Positions 10,460-19,519 of a stretch of 64,000 nt of DNA are shown here, one piece after another. The DNA comes from Allomuricauda sp. Its GTDB lineage: Bacteria > Bacteroidota > Bacteroidia > Flavobacteriales > Flavobacteriaceae. Made by a program: the position numbers and the translations under genes. The notes beneath the pieces are model-generated. The model worked only from the letters and a program-made list of their open reading frames with translations. It was not told the origin of the DNA and searched no databases. The stretch covers positions 1 through 64,000 of the forward strand of contig NZ_JACESV010000007.1 in the NCBI RefSeq assembly GCF_013911645.1. Reading direction: 5' to 3'. Numbering within the stretch: position 1 is the first letter of the stretch; every line of letters starts with the position of its first letter.

Positions 10460-11335
10460 TTAGTGTTTGTTCATTTGTGCGGTAACCAAGGGCAACCTAT
10501 TGTCTTTTGTTTTCCATGAACCATAGATCCACTCATGATCGGGATCTGTGGTATTGGCCAAGCACTGGTCGGTACCGGCCAAAAAATTGAGGTAGTAACA
10601 ATGGAAACCATGTTCTGCCACTACTGGATGAAATCCCTTTGGAATCATAACCACATCATTGTGGCGTGGCCTTACTATTTCGTCCAATGAACGGTCTGCC
10701 GTATATACTTGTTGAATGGCATAAGCCTCTGGTTTTTGGAATTTGTAGAAATAGGTTTCCTCTTGAACGGGCTCCAATACATTTCCTTCTACATCTAAAA
10801 TTCGCTCATCATGCTTGTGTGCGGGGAAGGAACTCCAATTGCCCGATGGGGTGTACACTTCTCGCACCACGATCTTACTGCATCCAAAACCGGGCGGCAC
10901 CAAGTCGTTGAACTGCCTTGTTGCGTTGTCCCCACCAAAAATTACCGTGGGCGTTTCTTCGGGCGTGACAAACTTTGCTGGATATTCCCCATCAGATTTG
11001 CACCATCCGAAGGCAATATCCAAAGTATCGCTCGTTGCGGTCAGTTCAAACCTACTGTCCCTTGGAATGTAGAGGGTGTGTGCTACTCCGCTGAACACAT
11101 CTTTCCGCCCATTCCTCGTTTCCCATGTTCCCTTATCGCTCTTCACTCTAAAGTTTCCGCTCAGGAGCACAATAACCATTTCATTGTCTCCCGTACTATG
11201 TTCCCAGTTCTCTCCCCTTCTCATTTCCCTGGCCCCAAAACTCAGATAGTTCCAATTTGCTGTCTCTGGAGTTATGCTATGGTATGTTCCTGGTGTTTTA
11301 AGGGGTTTGACCAATAAATGGGATTCTTTTCTCAT
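10460..11335 (-). CDS. iolB: 5-deoxy-glucuronate isomerase
   Basis: ETANWNYLSFGAREM, FPAHKHDE, ETYFYKFQKPEAYAIQQVYT, HNDVVMIPKGFHPVV. Confidence 0.93.
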   Translation of the reverse strand: MRKESHLLVKPLKTPGTYHSITPETANWNYLSFGAREMRRGENWEHSTGDNEMVIVLLSGNFRVKSDKGTWETRNGRKDVFSGVAHTLYIPRDSRFELTATSDTLDIAFGWCKSDGEYPAKFVTPEETPTVIFGGDNATRQFNDLVPPGFGCSKIVVREVYTPSGNWSSFPAHKHDERILDVEGNVLEPVQEETYFYKFQKPEAYAIQQVYTADRSLDEIVRPRHNDVVMIPKGFHPVVAEHGFHCYYLNFLAGTDQCLANTTDPDHEWIYGSWKTKDNRLPLVTAQMNKH

Positions 11336-12297
11336 CTGCTCATTACTATTTTGTTGTTTGTCCTTATTCTTTCTGCCTTGCCAGTGGCTCCCAAAAGTTC
11401 AAATTTTTGCAACATGAACTTTTCGTATTCTTGTATGTATTCCTTTCCGGGCAATATTGGGTCGAACAAGTCTGGAGTCTGTTTAAAAAACTCCCGATGC
11501 ACCCTGGCCCAGAGCAATCTGGTGTCGGTCGCAATATTGATCTTGCAAACACCGTACTTTATGGATTCTACTATCTCTTCCGGAGAAACACCCGCTGCTC
11601 CCTCGGTCAACTTTCCACCTGCTTGGTTGATCCGTTCTATTTCCTCTACATTGACGGCAGAGCCCCCGTGCAGTACAATGGGGAAACCGTTCAACCGATC
11701 CTGTATTTCTTTTAGTATATGGAATTGGATTCCCTGGCCTCCCGAAAATTTATAGGCCCCATGGCTGGTCCCGACCGCTACGGCAAGACTATCACATTTT
11801 GTGGCATTGACAAACACCGCCACTTCGGATGGTTGGGTGTAGCAGGAATGTTCCTCTGCAATGTCGATATCGTCTTCCACACCTGCGAGCACACCCAATT
11901 CAGCCTCCACGACCATATTGGCCTGGTGGGCCTTTTCCACCACGGTACGTGTCCGCACCACATTGGTCTCAAAATCATCGTGGGAAGCATCGATCATCAC
12001 AGATTGGTACTTTTTCGAGTTAATGGCGTCAAAGGCATGCTCTTCATTGCCATGGTCCAAATGAACGGCATATACAGCCTTGGGATAGATCTTTGCCGCG
12101 GCATCGATCATGGCGGACAACATTTTTGCATGGGCGTAGCTCCTTGCCACGGGGGTCAACTGCACTATAAAAGGAGCATTGGCCCGCTGTGCGGCACTAA
12201 AAAGCCCGTGCACCTGTTCCATTGTAAAAACATTTACGGCCGCAATGGCATATTTGCCGTAGCAGTCGTTAAAAAAAATCTTGGGAGAAACAACCAT
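11332..12297 (-). CDS. Class II fructose-bisphosphate aldolase family (IolJ-like DKGP aldolase candidate)
   Basis: YAVHLDHGN, VEAELGVLAG, PIVLHGGSAV, first gene of iol operon; 4-bp overlap with iolB. Confidence 0.85.
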   Translation of the reverse strand: MVVSPKIFFNDCYGKYAIAAVNVFTMEQVHGLFSAAQRANAPFIVQLTPVARSYAHAKMLSAMIDAAAKIYPKAVYAVHLDHGNEEHAFDAINSKKYQSVMIDASHDDFETNVVRTRTVVEKAHQANMVVEAELGVLAGVEDDIDIAEEHSCYTQPSEVAVFVNATKCDSLAVAVGTSHGAYKFSGGQGIQFHILKEIQDRLNGFPIVLHGGSAVNVEEIERINQAGGKLTEGAAGVSPEEIVESIKYGVCKINIATDTRLLWARVHREFFKQTPDLFDPILPGKEYIQEYEKFMLQKFELLGATGKAERIRTNNKIVMSR

Positions 12298-12352
12298 GTC
12301 CTTTTATTTTTTTAGTGGTCAGACAAAAGCCTTAAACCGAGGTTAAAAGAAC

Positions 12353-12385
12353 AAAAAAAACGCTATGCCCGAAAGCATTGGGGCG
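12353..12385 (-). terminator. Possible weak terminator/attenuator between lacI-type gene and iol operon
   Basis: Minus strand cgccccaatgctttcgggcatagcgtttttttt: CGC/GCG and ATGC/GCAT pairing with bulge, followed by 8 T. Confidence 0.35.
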
Positions 12386-12393
12386 AAAACTCC

Positions 12394-12409
12394 ATGCAAA
12401 GGTTTGCAT
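12394..12409. promoter_or_regulatory. Putative LacI-type operator upstream of iol operon
   Basis: ATGCAAAGGTTTGCAT inverted repeat; same motif at 22764 and 22927. Confidence 0.75.
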
Positions 12410-12425
12410 GAAAACCACATCAAAA

Positions 12426-13469
12426 TCAATCGGAAATACCGACCGAATCTTCTCTGGAGGATGCCCTTACAACCAGTTCCGGCTTAAATACTTCCATTCT
12501 GAATTCTTCCTTGGAATTTTTGTTTTTAATGCGTTGCAACAATATCCTGGCAGACAACATGCCCAAACTGTACACCGGTTGCCAAACGGTGGACAATGCA
12601 GGGGAAAAGTATAAGGAATGGGGCTCATCATCAAAACCGACGATTGAAATGTCACCAGGAATAGCCAGTCCCATTTTTTTGGCCACGTGCATGGCCGAAG
12701 CGGCTATATTATCATTAATGGCAAATATGGCATCTGGGGCATCCTCAAGTTCCAGTAATCTCTTGGTGGGTTTGATACCATCTTTATGGGAAAAGCCCTT
12801 AACGTGTTGGATGTAGTCTTTTCGTAAGGGCACCTTGTTCTTCTCCAGAGCATCAAGATAGCCTTGGAGCCTATGCTTTGTGGTGCTCAGGTTCAAAGGG
12901 CCGCCCAAATGGGCTATTCTTTTGCAGCCGGAACGTATGAGGTATTCCACAGCTTGTAATGCCCCGGAATAATCGTCCACCAAAACCTTGTCGCTTTCCA
13001 ACCCTGGGCAGTCCCGATCAAAAACCACCACGGGCACATCGTTCCTCTGCAAATTCTTGAAATGGTCAAAACTCTTGGTTCCTGATGATGGGGATACCAA
13101 AATGCCATCCACGCGCATCTTGGACAACTTCTTCACCAAGGTGACCTCTTCTTCGTAGGATTCATTGGAAATACAAATCATGATATTGTATTCCGTTGGT
13201 CCCACCACATCCTGGATGCCCGTAATAATAGCGGAAAAAAAGTGACTGGTTATTTCGGGCACTATGACCCCTATAGTATTGGATTTTTTTTGAAGGAGCC
13301 CCAAGGCCATGGGATTGGGTTGATAATCCAGTTCCTCGGCCAATTTTTTGATGGCTTTCTTGGTATCGTCCCCGATAGCGGGATGATCGTTAAGAGCCCT
13401 TGAAACTGTGGAAGGGGCAAGGTTGAGCTTGGCGGCAATATCCTTTAAGGTGACACGTCCCTTTTTCAT
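12426..13469 (-). CDS. LacI family transcriptional regulator
   Basis: KKGRVTLKDIAAKLNLAPSTVSRALNDHPAIGDDTK HTH plus periplasmic-binding-like sensor domain. Confidence 0.95.
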   Translation of the reverse strand: MKKGRVTLKDIAAKLNLAPSTVSRALNDHPAIGDDTKKAIKKLAEELDYQPNPMALGLLQKKSNTIGVIVPEITSHFFSAIITGIQDVVGPTEYNIMICISNESYEEEVTLVKKLSKMRVDGILVSPSSGTKSFDHFKNLQRNDVPVVVFDRDCPGLESDKVLVDDYSGALQAVEYLIRSGCKRIAHLGGPLNLSTTKHRLQGYLDALEKNKVPLRKDYIQHVKGFSHKDGIKPTKRLLELEDAPDAIFAINDNIAASAMHVAKKMGLAIPGDISIVGFDDEPHSLYFSPALSTVWQPVYSLGMLSARILLQRIKNKNSKEEFRMEVFKPELVVRASSREDSVGISD

Positions 13470-13661
13470 AGTGGATAGGTATAAATCTTTTCTTCATCTG
13501 GTTCTTTTGTACTTTTCAACCCTGAACAGGTACAACTATTAAGGGTTGGAAGTGACCTGTTAACAAAATACAATTATTTTTTCCATTACGCGTCCACAGA
13601 TTTGGTTACTGCAAATTTAAAATCGTAACGTATTGATTTTCAATGAAAAAATATTACCTAT

Positions 13662-14534
13662 CTAGATGTCTTTCAACCAATCCAAAAGAAACTGGCCCCA
13701 TTTTGCAAGTCTACCCTTTTGTAGGGCCAGGGCAAATCCATGTCCGCCATACGGGTAAATGTGCATCTCAACCGATATCCTTTTGTCCTTGAGTGCCTTG
13801 ACCAGCTGAAGGCTGTTTTCCAGCGGGACCACTTCGTCATCGGCGCTGTGGAGGATAAATGTGGGAGGCGTGTTTTCCCTTACCTGTAATTCATTGGAAT
13901 AGTGCTCCACCAAATCGTCGGAAAGCTGCTCCCCCAACAAGTTTTTCTTTGAACCGTTGTGAGTGTAGTCTTCTTTCATTGTCACCACTGGATAGATAAG
14001 TGCCATGAAATCCGGTCGGTTCTCATCTTCAAAGTGTGTCCCAAGTGTGGAGGCTAAATGCCCTCCTGCCGAAAAACCCATTATTCCGACCTTGTTGGGG
14101 TCAATTTCCCATTCTTCCGCATTTGAGCGGAGCAGTTCCATTCCCCTCTTGGCGTCCAGCAATGGGGTGAGGTGCGGGACCTCATTGGATTCGTCCTCAG
14201 GCAGTCTGTATTTTAGAACGGCCGCCGCTATGCCATAGCCATTGAGCCATTTGGCAACATCCGTTCCTTCCTTGTCGTAGGCCAACACACCGTATCCTCC
14301 CCCGGGACATATCATGACCATCTTGCCTGTTTTGATGACGCTGGATGGCAAATACACTTCCAAACTAGGCCCTATGACTTTTGAAATCACCCTGGCCTTT
14401 GGATTCTTTTGTACTTCTTCGAGATTTGATTCTTTGGCATTCGGGATTTTTCCTTCCCAGAGGGGGATAATGTGGTTTTGGGCCATACACAAATGGAATG
14501 ACCATAAAAATAGTATTGATACAATATATTTCAT
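13662..14534 (-). CDS. Secreted alpha/beta hydrolase (BD-FAE/acetylesterase-like)
   Basis: Signal peptide, MVMICPGGGYGVLAYDKEG oxyanion motif, IMGFSAGGHLAS nucleophile elbow, GGHGFALA His. Confidence 0.88.
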   Translation of the reverse strand: MKYIVSILFLWSFHLCMAQNHIIPLWEGKIPNAKESNLEEVQKNPKARVISKVIGPSLEVYLPSSVIKTGKMVMICPGGGYGVLAYDKEGTDVAKWLNGYGIAAAVLKYRLPEDESNEVPHLTPLLDAKRGMELLRSNAEEWEIDPNKVGIMGFSAGGHLASTLGTHFEDENRPDFMALIYPVVTMKEDYTHNGSKKNLLGEQLSDDLVEHYSNELQVRENTPPTFILHSADDEVVPLENSLQLVKALKDKRISVEMHIYPYGGHGFALALQKGRLAKWGQFLLDWLKDI

Positions 14535-14613
14535 TTTCCTAGTTTTTGTCGACCATCAACTGTTTTGCGCATTTAAATTTTACTGTTTCCTATTGCTCTC
14601 TGGATGCCCTTTT

Positions 14614-16527
14614 TCAATCGCAGCCAACGACTTTTTCCAAATCGTTCTTTACTTTCTGTTGTTCCACATAGTTGGTGTACAGGCCTTCATATGGCCTATC
14701 GGAAACGGCAAACATGACATCGGTGCAACGGATATTGTCGTACTGACCGTCACCCGATGCGCTTTGCATGTGGAAAATCCGACTGATGTAGCTGTCGTCT
14801 TTTGCATCAATGAACGCCCCGATATCATTGCCATAGTTCCCAGGGTTTCTCCAATCGGGCGACACCAATTTGTTGTTTTCCCTGTACCGTCTGAGTTGGA
14901 GGAAGTTTTCTTGCAGTATGCCATCAGTTGTGGCAAAGGGCTGAAAGTTGTTGGTGTGCTCACTCTTGGTTATGTTGTTGTTCGGCTGTATATAGAGCAC
15001 CACTTTTCCGAGCAGCCCCCCTTCCTTCGACCCGTTTTCGTCCATAAAGTACAAGGTCTTGCCATCAACAATCTTGTTTTGATCCACCAGATCCTCATTA
15101 TGGAACCCGCTGGAACTATGGTACCTCAGCTTGTCCCCAAACTTGTCCTGCATCAAACGAATGATGCTTTGCCATTTGGCATTTGCCATCCATTGTTCGT
15201 ACTCCTTGAGCTCTGTCATAATGAACAGGGGTTCGTGCTCTGGGTTGTCATTGCTCCAATTGGAGATATATGTTATCCAATCTTCCAAGAAAACGGACGA
15301 TGGATTGTCCACGCTTAAATCTACCTCATCTCCTGGGGCATCATGTCCTAGAACAAGTTCCCCTATCGCTATAGACATCAATTGGACGGATGTATCTTTT
15401 TGTAAAAAAAGGTAATATCCATTTTCAGATGGGTACATACCCGCTTCTGCACCGGACAACATATCAGATTCATTGTTGTACTCATTGACCAAATTAGGCT
15501 TGCCATTGTCCATGATCAATTGCGAACCCTTTACATCACCATTGGCGCCATAGGAGTTCACAAAGAGTTTTCCATTGGTGATTGAAGCCTGTACCGTGCC
15601 AGTGAGCTGGCTTGATGTGCTTGTTTGGTTGCCGTTCGTTGTCCAAGTGTTTCCATTGGTATCGACCGATTCGACCTTGAAATTAGTGACGGTATTTACA
15701 TTGTGCCTAAACATGTAAAGGTTGTTATCCTGCTCAAAAGGATACAGGGTTTCATTGGAGGGAACGGAATTTTGTTCATAGCGTGTTTCTCCAAGGGCAA
15801 CATCTCCACCATCAAAAGAGATGTCGATAATCTTATAGGTGGTACTGTCCTTGGCATGCACTGCTGTGTAGGCTGTATTGTTGAACACAAAAGTGGACAG
15901 GTTCACATTGGTGTCCCCTATGTTTCCTGAATGCAAGGGAGTCAGTGAAGTGCCATTGAAACTGTAAATGATAAAGTCACCGGCCAATGGTTCGTATCCA
16001 AAAATATATAGCCCGTTCTGAAAAGGCAGTATTGAAAATTTCCTATCGACTTCGTCCAAACCTTCTCCTGTATTCTGGTAAACTATTTGTGGATTGCCAT
16101 TGTCCAGGCTGAATATTTTGATACTGCCCCCGATTTTTGAATAGGAAAGGATATGTGGCTCTCCCATGTAATCGAACACGGTAAATCCATCCACTTGCTC
16201 GGCCCAAGTTGTCTGCAAGGCTTTTTGGGTATGGAAGGTGAACAGGTCGAATTCAAAAAACCTGAGCCCCCTTTCCAATTGTGTCTCGATTCCTTCCCTT
16301 TTCATCCCTCCAAGATTTCCTGAATAGGAATTGTGGGTCCCTGTAAAGAAAAACTGCCTATATATGGCGGTCGTGGAATCCGTAACAACAGGATCTGGAT
16401 CTGGATCCGGATTCTGCCCCTGTTTTTGGGGGTCTGGTTTCACAGCGGGTTCTCCGCTGTCCGATGAGCAACCGTAGGCCACAAAAAAGCCCAACAATGC
16501 GATACTGAAGAGAGTTGATCTTGTCAT
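14614..16527 (-). CDS. Phosphatidylinositol-specific phospholipase C-like lipoprotein with large beta-rich insertion
   Basis: Start likely MTRSTLFSIALLGFFVAYGCSS (lipobox); FFTGTHNSYSGNL...QLERGLRFFEFDLF and ELVLGHDAPGDEVDL...PLFIMTELKEYE match PI-PLC X-domain half-motifs. ORF opens at 16575. Confidence 0.8.
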   Translation of the reverse strand: MTRSTLFSIALLGFFVAYGCSSDSGEPAVKPDPQKQGQNPDPDPDPVVTDSTTAIYRQFFFTGTHNSYSGNLGGMKREGIETQLERGLRFFEFDLFTFHTQKALQTTWAEQVDGFTVFDYMGEPHILSYSKIGGSIKIFSLDNGNPQIVYQNTGEGLDEVDRKFSILPFQNGLYIFGYEPLAGDFIIYSFNGTSLTPLHSGNIGDTNVNLSTFVFNNTAYTAVHAKDSTTYKIIDISFDGGDVALGETRYEQNSVPSNETLYPFEQDNNLYMFRHNVNTVTNFKVESVDTNGNTWTTNGNQTSTSSQLTGTVQASITNGKLFVNSYGANGDVKGSQLIMDNGKPNLVNEYNNESDMLSGAEAGMYPSENGYYLFLQKDTSVQLMSIAIGELVLGHDAPGDEVDLSVDNPSSVFLEDWITYISNWSNDNPEHEPLFIMTELKEYEQWMANAKWQSIIRLMQDKFGDKLRYHSSSGFHNEDLVDQNKIVDGKTLYFMDENGSKEGGLLGKVVLYIQPNNNITKSEHTNNFQPFATTDGILQENFLQLRRYRENNKLVSPDWRNPGNYGNDIGAFIDAKDDSYISRIFHMQSASGDGQYDNIRCTDVMFAVSDRPYEGLYTNYVEQQKVKNDLEKVVGCD

Positions 16528-16546
16528 ACAACTAATATAAAGTATA

Positions 16547-16572
16547 AAAAGGGACCTGATCGGGTCCCTTTT
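16547..16572 (-). terminator. Intrinsic terminator-like hairpin inside susCD–PI-PLC operon
   Basis: AAAAGGGACC-cgatca-GGTCCCTTTTT on minus strand between the DUF285 stop and the PI-PLC start. Confidence 0.55.
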
Positions 16573-16592
16573 CAATTAAAAATAAATCCATA

Positions 16593-18116
16593 TCAATTAT
16601 CCCTGTTGCAGAACTCATTATTATCTGTTTTGTCAGCAACAAAATTGGGTTTATAGGCATCTTCCCATTGGGGTGCGTCGGTATCAAAATCGTAATTGCA
16701 CATTACGTTGCTCACGTCCCAACCGGAAAGGTCTTGGTTGAACACCTTGTTTTCTTTGAACAGGTTCTGCATATTGACCACATTGCTCACGTCCCAACCG
16801 GAAATATCTTGGTTAAAGGCGCAATTTTCACCACCGAACATGGTTTCCATGTTGTCCATACTGCTCAAGTCCCAATTATTGATCGAGGGATTGTTAAATC
16901 CGCTGTCCTTGAACATGTCCCACATGCTTACTACCTTGCTCATATCCCATGCACTAAGGTCGCCGTTGTAATCGGATTCCCTGAACATCTCACGCATGGT
17001 AATCACATTGCCCAATTTGTCGCCCCAACCCGAAAGGTCCTGATCAAAGGCATCGTTCTGCCTAAAGGTGGACTGGAAACTGGTCACATTGGAAACATCC
17101 CAATCACCAATGGGCTGGTTGAACGGGCAGTTCCTGAACATGTTTTTCATGGTCGTGGCACTACTCACATCCCATCCGGATATGTCTTGATCAAAAGCGG
17201 TATCCCTGAACATGGTCTCAAAAGTGGTCACATTACTTACGTCCCATTGATCTAAAGGCTGGTTGAAATTATTGGCCTTATAGAACATGTCCCACATGCT
17301 TGTGACACCGCTCACGTCCCAGTGGTTGATATTACTGTTAAAGGATGTGGCTTCCCTGAACATTTCCCTGAAATTGGTGGTTTCACTTAGGTCAGGGGCA
17401 TCTTCTGCTGTTATCTGCAGATTGGTGCACTTTCTAAAATAACCGCCGTCATTGCCCAACTTAACTTGTCCCCAGTTGGTGATGTCGATGATGTTTGCCG
17501 CACTCTCCTTGGTCATATCAAAGTTGAACCCATTGATTTCTCCCCAAACAGTGACCGTATAGTCACCGGCCTCTGCGTAGGTGTGCGTGGCAGACTCAAG
17601 GTCGTAGGTGGCCACTATACTTTCCTGCCCATCGCCCCAGAATACTTTGAAGTTGTAGGTCCCGGTCTCTATAAGTGGAAGGGTTATACTGCCATTGGCA
17701 TCCACTCTCCAAACGGACACAAATTCATCATCGGACTCAAACGGTTCCAATACTTTTAGATTGATGGTGTATTCCTCTTCCAGCCCAAATCCGGATACCA
17801 AAAGGGAGGAAGTCCCAGTAGAAAAACTTTCCCCGGATGCGGGCGAGGTTGTGATTCCATCCTGCAAATGGATGGTGAGCACCATGTCACTGGCATCACA
17901 ATTTTCCGGAAGGGAAGCTGTAATGCTTCTGGAATAATTGGTAACAGAAACCTCAATATCTTCCTCAATACAAGGGTTTTTGGAGGCTTCTATGATTATG
18001 GAGTCGATATAGACGTCCCTGTCGTCAAGGGAAAAGTCTGTACTGTCCACATCACAGGAACTGAGTGCAGCTCCGATAAATGCGATCAATAGGAAAAATT
18101 TATAAAATCGTTTCAT
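16593..18116 (-). CDS. BspA/DUF285-repeat surface lipoprotein
   Basis: Lipobox ALSSC; PKD-like segment (THTYAEAGDYTVTVWG); about nine W-D-V-S-N-V-x-x-M-x-x-M-F repeats; third gene after susC-susD. Confidence 0.88.
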   Translation of the reverse strand: MKRFYKFFLLIAFIGAALSSCDVDSTDFSLDDRDVYIDSIIIEASKNPCIEEDIEVSVTNYSRSITASLPENCDASDMVLTIHLQDGITTSPASGESFSTGTSSLLVSGFGLEEEYTINLKVLEPFESDDEFVSVWRVDANGSITLPLIETGTYNFKVFWGDGQESIVATYDLESATHTYAEAGDYTVTVWGEINGFNFDMTKESAANIIDITNWGQVKLGNDGGYFRKCTNLQITAEDAPDLSETTNFREMFREATSFNSNINHWDVSGVTSMWDMFYKANNFNQPLDQWDVSNVTTFETMFRDTAFDQDISGWDVSSATTMKNMFRNCPFNQPIGDWDVSNVTSFQSTFRQNDAFDQDLSGWGDKLGNVITMREMFRESDYNGDLSAWDMSKVVSMWDMFKDSGFNNPSINNWDLSSMDNMETMFGGENCAFNQDISGWDVSNVVNMQNLFKENKVFNQDLSGWDVSNVMCNYDFDTDAPQWEDAYKPNFVADKTDNNEFCNRDN

Positions 18117-18134
18117 TGTTTGTGTTTTTTTTGA

Positions 18135-19511
18135 TTAATAGCCGGGGTTCTGTTCCATATCCGTAATATCAACTTCAGCCTGTGGAATAGGGGCCAACAA
18201 TCTTATGGGGTCAACAGTGATACCTCTTCCTTCCGTTTGGAAGAAACTGTTCATAGTCTGTATGGCTTTGCCCGTTCGCAGTAGGTCGTACCAGCGGTGG
18301 CCTTCACCTGCCAATTCCAACCTTCTTTCGAAGGCAATGGCATTGCGCATGCTTGCTTGGTCGCTTGCAGTGGTGTTGTCCAGACCTGCTCTGTTCCTTA
18401 CCCTATTGAGATAAATCTCCGCAGTAGAGGTCTTGTTGTTCTCATTGAGGCATTCCGCATATAGTAGCAACACATCCGCATACCTGACCACAAAGTGGTT
18501 GTCCCCACCATCTTCCCTGTTGCTGTTGGGTGATGGTGTCCATTTGTTGATATAGTACACATTGTTGGATTCGTTGATCAAGTTTCGACGAAGATCTTCT
18601 GCCTCGTATAAATTGTACAGGGAACTTTCCATGGCCATGGCCCCCATGCCCCCTTGGTCATCAGGTTGGGTAAATATGTAATAGAACCGGCTTCCTTCAC
18701 TCATTCCATCTAAATTGGAAGTGTACTGAATACTGAAGACATCTTCATCGTTGCCTTCATTTTCCACACCAAAAAGGCCATCAATCGGAGCAAGGTCATA
18801 TTTTTCGGAACCCACGATGATTTCCAATTGTGCCTCTGCTTTGCCAAAGTCCCCTAGTCTCATGTAATGCTTAGCAAGAATGGCACGTGCTGCATATTCA
18901 TTTGCCCTGCCCACGCTATTGGTTTTTGGCAGAAGTGTTATGGCATCCAACAGGTCTGCCTCGATTTGCGTATAGATTTCAGACACTGGGGTCCGGACAT
19001 CATCAAACGCATTGGTAGGATCGTCCACCTCCAAAACCAAGGGAACATCCCCATAGATTGTTGTAAGCTGCTCATATAAAAATGCTCTGATGAATTTCAT
19101 CTCACCAATCCTTATACTTTTCAAGGATTCACTGTCATATAACACATTATCGATTACATCCAACACGGTATTTGCATATAAGATGCCCTCATAGGCATTC
19201 TCCCATATACTCCCAACAAAACCAGTGGTGCTGATCCATGAAAAATCTTCCAAAGGTCTCGCACCTCCATTGGAGTTTGGAGCTTGGATATATGCATTGT
19301 CAGAAGGAATCTCTCCCCACAGTATCATGTAATAATCATAGAGTGCCTGTAACTCATTATATGTAGCGGTCACTGTCGATTCAACATTTTCCTGTGTGGT
19401 GTAATAGTTGTCGGCCAAGATGCCTGTTTCTGGAAATTGGTCCAGTTCGTCTTCACATGCAAAGCATGAAAGCATTGCCAAAGTGTAAATATATATTCGT
19501 TTCATAACCAT
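18135..19511 (-). CDS. RagB/SusD family nutrient uptake outer membrane lipoprotein
   Basis: LSCFACEDELDQFPETG, C-terminal YADVLLLYAECLNE...RNRAGL, RRLELAGEGHRWYDLLRTGKA. Confidence 0.95.
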   Translation of the reverse strand: MVMKRIYIYTLAMLSCFACEDELDQFPETGILADNYYTTQENVESTVTATYNELQALYDYYMILWGEIPSDNAYIQAPNSNGGARPLEDFSWISTTGFVGSIWENAYEGILYANTVLDVIDNVLYDSESLKSIRIGEMKFIRAFLYEQLTTIYGDVPLVLEVDDPTNAFDDVRTPVSEIYTQIEADLLDAITLLPKTNSVGRANEYAARAILAKHYMRLGDFGKAEAQLEIIVGSEKYDLAPIDGLFGVENEGNDEDVFSIQYTSNLDGMSEGSRFYYIFTQPDDQGGMGAMAMESSLYNLYEAEDLRRNLINESNNVYYINKWTPSPNSNREDGGDNHFVVRYADVLLLYAECLNENNKTSTAEIYLNRVRNRAGLDNTTASDQASMRNAIAFERRLELAGEGHRWYDLLRTGKAIQTMNSFFQTEGRGITVDPIRLLAPIPQAEVDITDMEQNPGY

Positions 19512-19519
19512 AATTCTTT

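Noticed and set aside
14314-15318. 334-aa plus-strand ORF
   Set aside because: Antisense to the esterase and PI-PLC-like genes, which have clear motifs; composition is shadow-ORF-like
16690-17330. Regular repeated DNA (tcccaaccggaa.../acatgtcccacatg), possible CRISPR or tandem DNA repeat
   Set aside because: Encodes the degenerate protein repeats of the DUF285 lipoprotein; units are diverged, in frame and without spacers
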